Assembly (NCBI GenBank): GCA_018350325.1
Contig: JAEVLN010000037.1
Coordinates: forward strand, 62,001 to 126,000
From: Globodera rostochiensis
Taxonomy: Eukaryota; Nematoda; Chromadorea; Rhabditida; Heteroderidae
Reading direction: 5' to 3'
DNA: 64,000 nt
The notes beneath the pieces were generated by a model that was not told the origin of the DNA, did no database searches, and saw only the letters and a list, made by a program, of their open reading frames with translations. Below are positions 13,138 to 25,144 of this stretch, piece after piece. Numbering within the stretch: the first letter of the stretch is position 1; each line of letters starts with the position of its first letter. Position numbers and translations under genes: made by a program.

Positions 13138-15950
13138 CTTATATTTCCTAACAATTACATGTGGCAGAGGAGGCACACGAAAAGGTAGAACGTCCATTAG
13201 TTTTTGATAAAATAATTTAGATGAACAACCTTAACAAAATCCAAAAACTAATCAATAAAATTTAAATTTATAAAATTCAAAAAAATTGTATTTAATAAAC
13301 GAAAAATTAAGATCAAAAATAATATAAATTTAATTTTAAAAAGCTTTGAGTAATACAAATGCGAATTTAATTTGTTTTACATTGCTCAACATACGAGATA
13401 AACTGCCCAACGAAAACCACGAAATAAAAGAGCAACAGAATGCAGGCGAGTTCCATTCGAAACTGTTAATTCTTAATATTGATCAATTACTTTTTTTTGT
13501 CCAATTTAATGCGTGAATTTAATTGAACTTTGAATACAAGAAATTATCGACAATAAATTTAACAATGAGAAAATAACAACATATAAATAAATTAATTTTT
13601 TACTATCACATATAATTATTAAACAAATTACCTTGCAAGCATGACAGGTTATAATGAATGTTTTGTTCGAATAATGTAAGGCAAATTTAAACAAATGATT
13701 AATTAATAAAGTCCAATTATTCCTAAAACAAAATAATTAAATCAATATATAAATATATAAACTTAATTTTCTAGTTAAAAATAAAAATAAAAATATGGTA
13801 AATATTAAAATTCAAAACACAAAAAAACATGAAATAAACTAAATTATAAATGATTTATTATTAATTATTTAACTAAAACAACATTGTTAAATGCAAATTG
13901 ATAAATAAGTCTTTACTCAAACGATAGATAGCGATGATAAACAGGCATGCCATGAAGGAAGAACAGTAGAAAACCGTTCGAGCGAACAAAAAGGAGGATT
14001 CAAAGCATTATCGCGAGGCGGTAAGAAGCTGTACAATGAACAAACTTAATTACTTAATATTTTAATAGTTTAAAATCTTTTATTGGAATATAAAAATTCA
14101 CCTACATTCAGCCGTTATTTATTTTAAAAATAGAACATTTATTTCAACAATCGGATTTTGAATAAATATTTTCTAATATTTTTCCAATAATTAAAAATCA
14201 CTAATTATTTAACATATTTTATTGTATTTTTTAATTTTAAAACAATTCGAAAACCTCGAAAAAAATCCAATTTTACTGGTTTGTTGCAAGTTGAGAAGAG
14301 TTTTGATGTTTCAATTCGCTGAGACGGGAGTGGCCCGCTTCGGGGGGAGGGGGGGGGGGGGGGGGGGGGGGGGGGATAAAGCTCAGAGCAAAAGGGCTTG
14401 GGGCGATCGATTCACAGAGAAGGGAATGGTGAAGGATTTTAAAGAATTTAACCGGCGTACCAAATGCTTTTTTGTAATGATGATATCAGTGAGTACAATT
14501 TTTAATGTAAAAATTAGACGTTTTTTTGTTATTTATTTTGAAGTTAACTCTTCAAAGTTGAGAATATATGTACGCCTAGTTCACTTAAAAATGCAGGTTT
14601 AAGTAGCAAATCATTCATTGAATGCCAGTCCCCATAAACCAGGGGTCGTATTGAAAATTCTTCAATAGGTCCCCGGTTTGTCGGTCCCCGGCATTCCCGT
14701 TATCTGGTTTGATCGGAGAATACCCCCCCCCCCGCCGGCTCCAACCCTACTTTTAACATCCGATTGAGAGCCAAAAAAAAATATGTATTATGAAAAAATT
14801 GAAACTTTATGTACAATATTTATGGACAAACTTAATAAAGCCGGTTTGAAAGCCGGAGATAACCGATACCCTCCCTCATTTCGGCGCGTTGCAAAAATAC
14901 GACCAAATTTTTTTGTTTTTTTTTTGTCTAATTTTGGTAATAATTTATGAGCCAATAAAATAAACATTTCTTTACAGGCCTGGTGAACTATTACAGCTCA
15001 TTGAACAAAGAATGGATTGAGACTATTAGCGGTGTACACTTCTCTGTTAACATTTTTCTTTGAATAATAAATAAAAATTTAAAAAATATTATAAATCAAA
15101 AATAATCAAAAATGTTAAATTATTTTTTGTTGTCCCAAATTTTTAATGCTTTTGGAATTAAATGTCGAATTTATTGGCGTATTACGCACCAATTGCACAT
15201 CAGTGGCGGACGGGGGTTGAATACGGCGACATTTTTTGTCATTTAACACAAAAAATTTCAAAAGACATTCCCTAAGACGCAGCAAACAGAATATTTTTTA
15301 TTCCATTTGAATTGGGATTTTTTAATTCAAATAATATTAAAATTTATTTAATTTTTGACTAAATGTAATAGAAGCCATCAATTGGAGTGTACACTTTTTT
15401 AGCTTTGTTATTCAATCTATCTTTTTGACAATTATAATATGTGCCGATCTAATTCAATTTGTTTTGAAATAAATGCTAAAATTAGAGTTGAGTTACCGTA
15501 CTCATTTAGATTCGTATGCAAGTTACTGTACATATCCTCTCCGTCTTACAGTATGATTGCCATATTGATGTTCAGATTCCAAAAAGGCAATCTTTAAAGC
15601 TAACAATTTAATTTTAAATTGACTAATTCAAAATCGGTTGAGCTGTTTTGGCACTTTCTTGGTTAAAATAACTTCTGGGTTGGGGGTTTTGGCTGATCAT
15701 TTTCTTTTTCGACTTCAATTCCCACCATTTTTTTGCCCAATAAAAGTTTCAGAATCGGAATTATTAAAAAGAAAACCCCAAAATTCACACCAAAGGTCCA
15801 AGCGGTTCGTCTTCGACTTTTTATAACTTAATTGGTCTATAAATGTCGTTTCATAAACAGAATAAATCAAGTCCATTCCATTATTTTATTTCTGATGTAA
15901 TTTAAAATATTTAAGAATATTGTTTTCGTAATTACAAATTTTAGAATAAA
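13138..15950. other. Intergenic DNA with long poly-G tract
   Basis: AT-rich, no gene recognised. A run of almost pure G lies at about 14343-14375, and a C run at about 14711-14723. Confidence 0.5.
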
Positions 15951-17617
15951 ATGATTAAATTCCTCATATTTTGTGTGGTGATCTTGTTCTGCACAACTTT
16001 GACGACGAGGTTAGCACAGAAGTTTTTTATTTTTTTGATAATATTTTTTAAATTTGGGCACATTTAGCGCCACTAATGATGATGAGTCAGTGTTAAAGCT
16101 GGAGACAGAGGCCAAGCAGTTCGCTGAACACATCACACATTGCCAGTTCACCTTTGGGCCGCTAACGTTCAACAGTTCGGTAGTGTGTTTTTGTTTTTAC
16201 TTTTAAAACGGCCGGGTTCCGGACTATTTTCGGCATTCGGTTACGTCCCTGGCCCGTGCAATAAGCAAAAAACTCAAACCGGGGAAATTTATGCCTATTT
16301 TTCTTATTATTCCACTCATTGACAAATAATTTTTCGTTAATAATGGCAAAAGTTCAATAAATAATTTCTGAAAATATGGAAAACATGTGCTCGTGGCAAC
16401 CGAAATTTGATTTCTTGAAATAAATATTTTTCTAAAAAAAAACAAAAAACAGGAAATCCAATCGCCGCAAAAGCGTTGGGAAAAGACTCGTCAGGTGGCC
16501 ACATCAAATATGGCTTCTTGCGAAGTGCCGGTCGATTATCGAATTTCGACGCCCGACGCGGCGGCCATTCAACCAAACTTTTCCCTGTTTTATGTGGACA
16601 ACACCACCACCGTGCCAAAGGATTTTTTAACATATTTGCCTGAGAATATAGTGATTAAATTTTGGATAAATTAAAGCTAAAACATCAGTGAATTTACCCA
16701 TTTTTTACATGTAAAATTTAGTAGAAATCAATTTAATTTTTAAAATAAAAAATTGAACTTTTTAACATTAATTTTGTGCAGCTTGCTGCAAACGACCCCG
16801 GTCTCAGCGAAGAGCAGCTGATCATCGTGTTGAAGAAGATATTCCGAAGCAAAATGTCCACCACGCTTTTGCTGAATGGCACGGAGCAAACCAAACGATC
16901 GCTGCCGTTTTTGAAACGGGAATTGCGGTTGATGAAACACCGTGGGCAAATTTGAATTTAAAATTTGAAATTAAAGCAAAAATGACAAATATAATTTTAG
17001 AAAATTTTAACATCTAAAAGTTCATTATTTGGTTATGTTTTTGTTCAATTATTTTAGGGTTTTATCTCTTTCGCTTGATGAGCAATTTCAAAGCTGAGCC
17101 GGAACGTACATTCGACTTCATGCCCGGCTTTATTGGCTACTATAAAGTGAATAAAAAAATCAATTTTTGCATAATTTAGTGTAATTAATGGGCTGAAATT
17201 AATCCCAAAAGTTGATTTGGGTTGTTATTTCTTTTTTGACGAATATTTTGCATATGTTGGCACTTTTTTTAGGACAAAAAGTCTTCAAGAAAAAAAGCAA
17301 TTAAAATGATTTACAAATGCTACAAAATAAATATGTTTTTGTAAATAATTAAAAAAAATTAATCGTTAAAGGATGTTGCCAAAAAGATGCTTGACCTGTA
17401 CAAGGACCTGGACAACCAAACGCTGATTGATGCCGTTATTTATGGAGAGCATTTGTTGGACCAAATAAACAGCCAATCGTCAGCATCACTGCACGGCAAT
17501 TTGCTCGGGGCAGATGGCAAAGAAGTGATATATTTTGTCATTCAGAGCTGGTAATGGCTTAAATAAATATTATTTTAAATAAAAGTCTTATTTTTTAGGG
17601 ATAAGTCTTTGCCGTAA
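15951..17617 (+). CDS. Predicted secreted protein, unknown family, 271 aa
   Basis: Exons 15951-16009, 16068-16179, 16453-16650, 16782-16941, 17058-17146, 17372-17550 and 17599-17617, all joined in phase by GT-AG introns of 48-273 bases; the joined length is 816 bases. The start is the ATG just after a TTTTAG at 15940-15945, which looks like a spliced-leader acceptor. The product opens with a classic signal peptide (MIKFLIFCVVILFC), so it should enter the secretory pathway. The rest is mostly helical-looking, with only a few cysteines and an Asn-Ser-Ser/Asn-Thr-Thr pair that could be glycosylated. I recognise no domain. If the last 48-base intron is retained, translation stops five codons earlier (after QSW). 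It could be a parasitism-related secreted protein, but nothing in the sequence proves that. The gene model is fairly sure; the function is unknown. Confidence 0.7.
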
Positions 17618-20379
17618 GTTGTTTTAATGTGTTCATTTAAAATCAAAAAAGAAAGTGCCGGACTTTTTTTGCTCAGAGAGTGCGCCGATGATTCTCTTGC
17701 GCATGTTATGATTAAAAACGGAAACGCGATGGAGCGCACTGCTCCAACTTGTCGTCCAAAATGGTGATAAATTAGCAATCTTGGCCATTGATTGGACTTT
17801 GAAACAGGCGGAATGCGGGGGAGGAGGGGGGGGGACTTTGGAAAACCCCAAATGGGGAACAAGCTCGAAACAGTGATAAAAGTGAAATCCAAAAGTTAAA
17901 TTCTATAAATTTAGGCCAATCACCAACAACGCGTTGTATGAGTCTGAAATCCATTTGTAGGCCGGCTGAGTTCCCGCGGTGTTTGTGAAGTGATTGAATT
18001 GAGTTCTTTCTTTATATGGAATGTTTTACTAAAAATCACATAATTTGGACTCTTTTTTTTTTTCGGCATGCCAAAATGATTGAAGAGCAAAAAATTTTGG
18101 AGACACTGTGTGCATTTTAGAACACTTTCTTGAGTAAAGCCTCCGGGCGCGGCAAAAATTGATTTGAAGCCAACGTTTGTATGAAATACAAGAATTAATG
18201 ATTAACTATTTTGACGACTTTTTCGTGATAATTAGTTGGTAACATTTTTGCAAGCTACTGATCAATTAGCTTATACTTGCACAAATATTCTAAAGACTTG
18301 GAGCTTTCGAATAGTACTGGTGTGCAAATTGACCAATGCCGGGACCCTGAGCCTTCGTGGGTAGAAATCGTAGACGGAGTTATTCGAGAACGAACTCTTG
18401 AGGGTAATAGGGGAAAAAAAGAAAATACTTACTCAAAAAACCGATTTTCATTTGAAAAGGTTCAAAGTTGGAAGTGATTAGTTTATTAATCATTTCTCGA
18501 GAAAAACGAATTTCGACTTAAAAATTCACCAACTTCTCCGACGGTATTAAGCAGGATTCACACAAAATTAACGTTAGAACTTGGTAAATTGGTGCTTGCT
18601 ACTTAATTGGCATTTGTGCCAATTTGAAATATTGTGCCATTTGTAGGCCGGCTGAGTTCCCGCGGTGTTTGTGAAGTGATTGCATTGAGTTCTCCTTCAT
18701 ATGGAATGTTTTACTATAAATCACATACCTAATTTGGAATCTTATTTGTTTTTTTAATTTGTTGAAGAGCAAAAAATTTTGGGGACACTGTGTGCATTTT
18801 AGAACACTTTCTTCTAAATAAATGCACCAATATATGCATTTGACAAAAGTTAGACGAACATTACTATTCAAATAATGATTTTTTAAATGCCGGAACAACA
18901 CAAATGAAATTTGAGAATTAAATTTAGGTAATATGAAATTTATTTTGTGTTTTTAAAACAATATACCGTTCGAAAACCGGGTTAAACTCATTTTAGGTCT
19001 TTTTTCATAAACAAATATTACTTTTTGACAAATGAAACGATTTTTCGATGTATCCACGGCAGTGCTGGAAAGACTACGGCTGTCCAAATACTTTATTTCA
19101 GTTCGATTTTTCGGAAAACTTCCCTCAGCACAATTTTAAAATCTTGAAATGTTCAAACAAAAATGATTAACAGCTTATCACTTTTTTTCAAGACTAACCA
19201 ATTTTCATAGTCTTTATATCATTCAAAAGCTCTAAATTAGGGTGGACCTATTCTTGGAATTCTTCGGTTATCCGAATCGGAACCGAACAGAAAAAATTCC
19301 GGTTCTACGGTTCGAAACCAACCGATAACCCTACTCTAAATGATTAGAAGATATATTTCGGCAACATCGAGCCGGTTCGATTTAAAGTTATAAGTGAAAA
19401 GGTGTAACAATCGGACTTTTAACAAAAAAAAGGTGCCTTCTTTTTGGATGTATTTTAAAATATAAATTTCAAACTGCCGTTTAAATGCGGTACCAAATCT
19501 TTAAGCCGTAAATGCAAATGCCATGTCGCTCAAGCCCACTATGGCACAGCAGAATCTTTTGCCACCCAATATATCAAATAGTCATTCTTAGCATTGAAAT
19601 TAGGTAAGCAATAACAACATATTTAAAATGTAATCAATTGCCAACTGATTGAAAGACAAATTTAAAGCTCGACAAAATAAAAGCAAACAATCAATTATTG
19701 GAGACCGTCGGAAAAAATCAAAGGCTGGCTATTACGGCAAGATTAAAAGATGTCTATAGCTGACCAATTGGGGAATAGGCACTTTCAGTTTAATAACCAC
19801 CTCGTGAGCCCCGGGGCCAAATGCTTGTCAAAGCATTCTTGAGTAAAGCCTCCGGGCGCGTGCAAAAATTTTCAAACGCATCTGGAATTGGCCTTTGTTG
19901 TTTTTCAGCACTGGCATGATGCTCGAGGTCTCGGCCACGAGTCTCGAACCCGACAAAGTTTTTGGCTTTTTGGGATCTCGAAGTGTAAGTCTCGGTCTCG
20001 GGTCTTGGGTGTTGGTAAGTTTTAGGTCTCGCAAGGCGCCAGACGGTACAAAAAATCTGCGCTCTTCAGACGTTTTAAGCCGTTATTTAAAAAAAAATAA
20101 AATTGACTAGTTTTTAATTGAGCAAATGTTTAACTAACAGAAAGCTACTAAATGGTATCGATTTAGCTTAATTGGCTTACCTAATGACTATGTTATGACT
20201 GATGGCGAATGCCAACCCCAAATTCTTTACCAAATTGTGCCATTTTCTCCATGTCGTACTCTCATTTTTGCGCGGAATGCTCAGCACAGCTTGCCAATGC
20301 GTGTATTTGCTGATGGAATGTCGGAGTTGCTTTTTTGTCGACGGCATAGCAATACCAATTTTGGGTTGCGTAGCTGGAG
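17618..20379. other. Intergenic DNA with a 180-bp direct repeat pair
   Basis: No gene recognised. About 17951-18130 and 18638-18814 are diverged direct copies sharing CCGGCTGAGTTCCCGCGG and GACACTGTGTGCATTTTAG. A second short repeat, AAAGCCTCCGGGCGCG, occurs at about 18137 and 19848. A GTCTCG-type simple repeat island lies at about 19915-20035. Confidence 0.6.
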
Positions 20380-20701
20380 GTGAACCACCAGGAAGTGCTG
20401 AGTTCAGCACTAGAAGAGCAACATCAACGGTGTCGGCGACTGGCTCTTCAAAGTTTCCGTGCCGCAAAGGAGATGAAGACCGGAAGTGCGGCCGACGTTG
20501 TGGCTGTGGAGCCCAAATGGGAGCCGCATTGCATGCTCTGCCTCATCAACGAAGCAATGTTTGGGCAGGGAGGAGTGCGCACACATCAACGTGTGCGCCG
20601 AATGCTCGATCACTTGGGTTGGGGAAGATCACCGCAAGTGTCTTACTTGCCAGGTCCCTTGTGATATATTTATGCATTTTGGCCCTAATCCTCATCCCTA
20701 A
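20380..20701 (+). pseudogene. RING-finger relic with a frameshift
   Basis: The first half reads in one frame and ends CMLCLINEA, the first Cys pair of a RING finger. The second half reads in another frame and supplies ECAHINVCAEC followed by RKCLTC, that is the Cys-x-His, Cys-x2-Cys and last Cys-x2-Cys of a C3HC4 RING. The two halves fit only if a frameshift at about 20550 is bridged, and there is no good intron there. The reading before the RING contains an Arg-rich helix but no other domain I know. It is most likely a decayed E3-ligase-type gene; a sequencing indel is the alternative. It ends at a TAA at 20699-20701. Confidence 0.55.
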
Positions 20702-20938
20702 ACTTAAAACTTTTATTACTTTACGAAATTTGTGCAAATAAAATGGACGAAAGCAAACAAAATATATGGCGATGTAGTCAAAATGATGGAAGTTGATAGA
20801 GAAGTTTTCTGTTAAGGAAGGGTGAAGTCAAAAGGAAGTCATGCTCGAGAGCAATCGGATGATCTATATTGGCGATACAATCCGATTCAGTCAACTCCTC
20901 CATTCGAGATGCTTGCCTTGGCGACTTTGCACAACTTC

Positions 20939-22486
20939 TCAAGCACTCATACATCTGCCTATAAACTCCGGAAGAGTTTCAATGGCCTAAAAAATAAAAA
21001 ATAAATTTTTAAACAAAAACGCCAAAAACTTTTTGGCGCATAGCCTGCGATAAAGTTAAAAAATTCGAACAATAAAAAAAACCCCCAACCCCCTCACCTC
21101 TCGCTTCAACTCAGATTGCGTATTTGGCGCCCACAAAATGTCTGAGTTGTTCGACTCAATGGCTGGCAATTGAGCGCCAAACTTGTCTTTTACTAAATAT
21201 ATAATCATTTTTATTTTATTAACCTTAATTTTAAAAAATTTTTTACATTTTTGAAAATACGGATCTGCCTCGATCAGGTTTTTCTGATCAGTCGACACGG
21301 GTTTGCCGCACAGGGCCTTGAGCGTGGAGTGGGTTCCCGCCTCCCGCGAAAATTTATTGGTCATTTCGACAGCCTCGCAGTCTTCCGACAAAACCCACTC
21401 TTTGTTGCGGTAGGCTAAATGTAAGTGACTTTTTACCCTTCACAAGGGAACGGACAAAGGTTTGGGAAAAGGAGTGCCAGAAATCAAATCCCACCCCCCA
21501 TTCTTCCCCTCCAGGGAGGCAGGGAGTTCTGCATGTGCAGAGCACAAGTGAACCCAGCCACCTACCCGGGAGAAAGAATGGGGGAGAAGGGGGCACACTC
21601 TTTTCCCCCTAGGGAGGCAGGGAGTTCTGCATGTGCAGAGCACAAGTGAACCCTGCCACCTCCCCGGGAGAAAGAATGGGGGAAAGGGGGACACTCTTTT
21701 CCCCCAGAGAGGCAGGGAGTTCTGCATGTGCAGAGCACAAGTGAACCCAGCCACCTCCCCGGGAGAAAGAATGGGGGAGAAGGGGGCACACTCTTTTCCC
21801 CTAGGGAGGCAGGGAGTTCTGCATGTGCAGAGCACAAGTGAACCCAGCCACCTCCCCGGGAGAAAGAATGGGGGAGAAGGGGGCACACTCTTTTCCCCCA
21901 GAGAGGCAGGGAGTTCTGCATGTGCAGAGCACAAATGAACCCAGCCACCTCCCCGGGAGAAAGAATGGGGGAGAAGGGGGCACACTCTTTTCCCCCAGAG
22001 AGGCAGGGAGTTCTGCATGTGCAGAGCACAAGTGAACCCAGCCACCTCCCCGGGAGAAAGAATGGGGGAGAAGGGGGCACACTCTTTTCCCCCTAGGGAG
22101 GCAGGGAGTTCTGCATGTGCAGAGCACAAGTGAACCCAGCCACCTCCCCGGGAGAAAGAATGGGGGAGAAGGGGGCACACTCTTTTCCCCCAGAGAGGCA
22201 GGGAGTTCTGCATGTGCAGAGCACAAGTGAACCCAGCCACCTCCCCGGGGGAAAGAATGATTCAACAAAACGGGACTGTTGGATAGACATTTCAGTACTG
22301 GTCCCGGTCCCGTCAACCCTAATTAAAAACAAATTTATTACCCAACCACGAGACGAAATACGCCTCCTGCCCCGTTTTGTTCCGAAAATAGGCGTGCACC
22401 GCCTTCAGTTCGTATTGCGGCTCGGGGGTTTGTTGTTGATGCTGCTGCTTCTTCTGAATCGCTGTGGGCGCGCGCTTACACAACAT
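20939..22486 (-). CDS. Chromodomain protein, about 151 aa
   Basis: Minus-strand exons 22486-22342, 21414-21247, 21192-21098 and 20986-20939, joined in phase (456 bases). Exon 1 ends and exon 2 begins inside one chromodomain. Residues about 25-48 read YELKAVHAYFRNKTG then AYFVSWL, and after the splice come AYRNKEWVLSEDCE. This matches the chromodomain order of Tyr-anchored first strand, V-x-W-x-x-Tyr core and Trp before the acidic helix. Chromodomains bind methylated histone tails or act as docking modules in chromatin, so a nuclear role is likely. The ATG lies directly after TTTCAG at 22487-22492, 71 bases below the stop of the CCHC gene, which suggests spliced-leader processing. The 3' end is uncertain: exon 4 is short, and another frame stays open beyond its TGA. 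Intron 1 carries a 97-bp minisatellite. Confidence 0.65.
21511..22258. repeat. 97-bp GC-rich minisatellite inside an intron
   Basis: Eight tandem copies of a unit of 95-98 bases; the mark GCATGTGCAG recurs at 21531, 21629, 21724, 21821, 21918, 22015, 22113 and 22210. Copies differ by a few bases and by small indels. Because the unit is not a multiple of three and almost lacks stop codons, long open frames run across it on the minus strand; these are artefacts. It lies wholly in intron 1 of the chromodomain gene. Confidence 0.95.
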
Positions 22487-22557
22487 CTGAAACATTTTAA
22501 AATTGGGCGACGGTTAGCCAATCCGTAACCCCACTCCCCCACTTGAATTTTTCTCCC

Positions 22558-23129
22558 CTAAAAGCCCGACCTTTTTTGCCCCCGCCTCTCAATTTTGCTC
22601 GCCCTCTTCATCTTTTGACGCAAAGTCGCCGACGTTGATGATGATGGTGCTGCTTGTTGTCCATTGTCGCCGCCGCCGTCGTCGTCGTCGAGATTGTCGA
22701 ATCCTCGGTTGGCGAATTGGCCCTCCCAGAAACCGCCATTGAGATTGCCGCTGTGCAATTCTGAAATTTAAAAAAAAAATTTTTATTTGGTTTTTTTTTG
22801 AAAAAAAATTTTTTGAAAAAAAATTGAGAAAATAAAACTTACCGGAACCCTCTTCGCCTCCACCATCGCCCTCATGAGGACACTCGCGAGAAAAGTGGCC
22901 GGGCTCGTTGCACTTGTTGCAAACGTTGCCGCCGCCACCGTGCAATTCTGAAAATTAAAAAGTTTTTTGGAAAGTTTTTTTTGGTAAAAAAATATTTTTG
23001 AAAAAAATGCTTACCAGACTCTTCCGCCGGAAAATTCAACTTGTTGGCGCGCCATCCATTGCCCGTGTTGTCGTCGTCGTTATCGTCGTCGTTGTGTTGT
23101 TGCTGCACCAGCAGCTGCTCGATAATCAT
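22558..23129 (-). CDS. CCHC zinc-knuckle protein, 140 aa
   Basis: Minus-strand exons 23129-23015, 22947-22843 and 22760-22558, joined in phase (423 bases). Exon 2 encodes one perfect zinc knuckle, CNKCNEPGHFSREC (C-x2-C-x4-H-x4-C), flanked by Gly/Glu runs. Exon 1 is rich in Gln/Asn/Asp and exon 3 carries an Asp/Gly run and a basic tail ending RRGQKRSGF. Single CCHC knuckles bind single-stranded RNA or DNA, as in CNBP and the GLH/Vasa N-terminal regions, so RNA binding is the likely role; no helicase domain is present. Both introns are phase 1, and both following exons begin with codons for ELH, suggesting that exon 3 arose by duplication of the exon-2 start. The chromodomain gene follows closely on the same strand. 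Confidence 0.7.
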
Positions 23130-25144
23130 TTTTTTCTTAAAAAAAAAGTTCACATAAAAAACAAACCCATCGACTCCCCATCCCCCCCCCCTCCCCTTCC
23201 TCCCAAGCGACGCCGTCCCCCTCTCTCCTCCGTCAACGAGACGCCATCCCCCACACCCCCCCCCCCCACTTCCCTCTCTTCCCTACCGTAACCCCCCCTC
23301 CCCCCCCTTCCCTCTCTTCCCTACCGTAACCCCACTACAAAACCCATTAATCATTTTCACACCCCCCTCCCCGAAACCCATTAATCACCCCAGGCGGCAA
23401 ACTTCAAAGAAACCCCTCCCCCAAACCCCATTAATCAACCCCCGGAAGGCCCAATAGGCACGGGCTCAAAAGTGACAGCCCCGAAAAAACCAATCAATCA
23501 TTTTCACACCCGGCGAAGGTCAGGGATGTGTAACTACTGAAATCTTTCAAAGCTATATGGCTGCAGAAGTAAAAATTTTCGTAATTTTGGATTTAAATTT
23601 AATCATTACAAGTTGCGGATTATTTAAATAGTCCAATCGTGGATTGCGATTCCTATGCAGCTCCGTTTCCCCATGGGGGGTTTGGTTGCCTATAATGGAA
23701 AGGAGAGGAGGGGGAGGGGGGGGGGGGCAATATGTATTTTGGAGATGCTCCATGCGGATTGGGCGCAGGGTTGCAACGGATTGGGAAAAAAGTCGGATAC
23801 GGATTTCGGATCGGATTGTTCTTGAGAAAAAAGTCGGATACGGATTTCGGATCGGATTGTTCTTGAGAAAAAAGTATTTCGGATCGGATAACCCAAAATT
23901 TGTCGGATCGGATTTCGGATTTCGGATATCGGATTTAAAAAAACACCGGATTTCGGATATCGGATAACGGATTTCGGATGAAAACATTTTTTAGTGGAAA
24001 AAACTGAAATTTGGTGTTTTTTTAGAAGATTTCCGGGAAATGATAATTTATTCAATGTAACACTCAAGTTCAATAAGAAAAATCGCAAATGGGCAAATTA
24101 TGGTGAAGAAAATAAACTTCCCATCCAGGGCCGTAACCAGAAAAATTTTTATAGGGGGGGGGGGGCAAGCCAAAAAAAAGTTGATTCTTAGTTTTGTTGA
24201 AGTTTAACTAAAAATTTTGTCGATTTTTATTTTTCATGCAAATTCTGCTTGCGGGGTGGGGGAGGGGTCGGCGGTGCCGATAGGCGCCGCCGATAGGCGC
24301 CGCCGAGAAAATTTTGAATTTTTACTGTGAATTTGTTAAGAAAATTGGTCAAAAAAATGTAAAAGTTTATTTATAAAAAAACCAAATAAAAAAAATTTTA
24401 GGGAAAATTTCGATCTTTGGGGTGAATTTTTGGTAATAGAAAAAGTCCCTTTTTAGGGGGTACATCTTGTTTTATTGCTTTTTTCTTGCGAAATTTTGGG
24501 GAAAAATATTGAATTTCTTCAAGAAAAATTGCATTTTTCTCAAGAAAATTGCTTAAAATATTGATTTATTACGGAAAAATCGCGAATTATTGATTTATTC
24601 TCAAAAAGCCAAAATATTGATTTATATTAACTAAAAACTCGCTCTAATTTTAAAATTTTTCAAAATGAATGCTATTTCCGGGCTTCTCTCATGATTCCCT
24701 ATTCGCAAAAAAAAATGTTAAAACTTGAAATCTTGACCCTATTGATAAGCCCTTCGGTATGCTATTATATTTTACTCGTTGGTTCATTTTTTTGTGTTCA
24801 ATCATATCGGACAATTATCCGGATTTCGGATCGGATTTGCCAAAATTTGTCGGATCGGATTTCGGATATCGGATTGGCGCCCAAAATTTGTCGGATCAGA
24901 TTTCGGATTGAGAAAAACACCGGATTTCGGATAACGGATTTCGGATGATCCGTTGCAACCCTGATTGGGCGTCGTGCGCTGGCTACGGGCCTGCCTGCTG
25001 CCACATCAATTTTGTTATCTAGGTTCATCAAGCCGTTTAAGAATATCAAATGAACGTTAAAAAAAAATCAATTAGGTATAATAATTCGCTGGGAGGTCAC
25101 AGTTTGGTAAAGTTTATTTGACAACAATAGATCGTAAGAAACAA
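23130..25144. other. Repeat-rich intergenic DNA
   Basis: No gene seen. About 23165-23500 is C-rich with two copies of CCCTCTCTTCCCTACCGTAA and several ACCCATTAATCA repeats. About 23770-23990 and 24805-24960 are islands of CGGATTTCGGAT-type simple repeat. A GATA-loop GC hairpin repeat, partly doubled, sits at 24269-24305. Confidence 0.7.

Noticed and set aside
20202..20741. A 179-codon plus-strand frame as an intact gene
   Set aside because: The frame does not contain the RING motif, which is split over the two other frames. It is best seen as a shadow of the decayed RING gene.
21440..22240. A 266-codon minus-strand open frame with cysteine-containing repeats
   Set aside because: It is the 97-bp minisatellite read as protein. 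The unit is not a multiple of three, all frames stay open alike, and the region is intronic to the chromodomain gene.
22558..23129. One fused gene running from the CCHC exons into the chromodomain exons
   Set aside because: No GT donor before the stop at 22558 gives the phase needed to enter the chromodomain reading at 22486, so two genes with a trans-splice-like site fit better.
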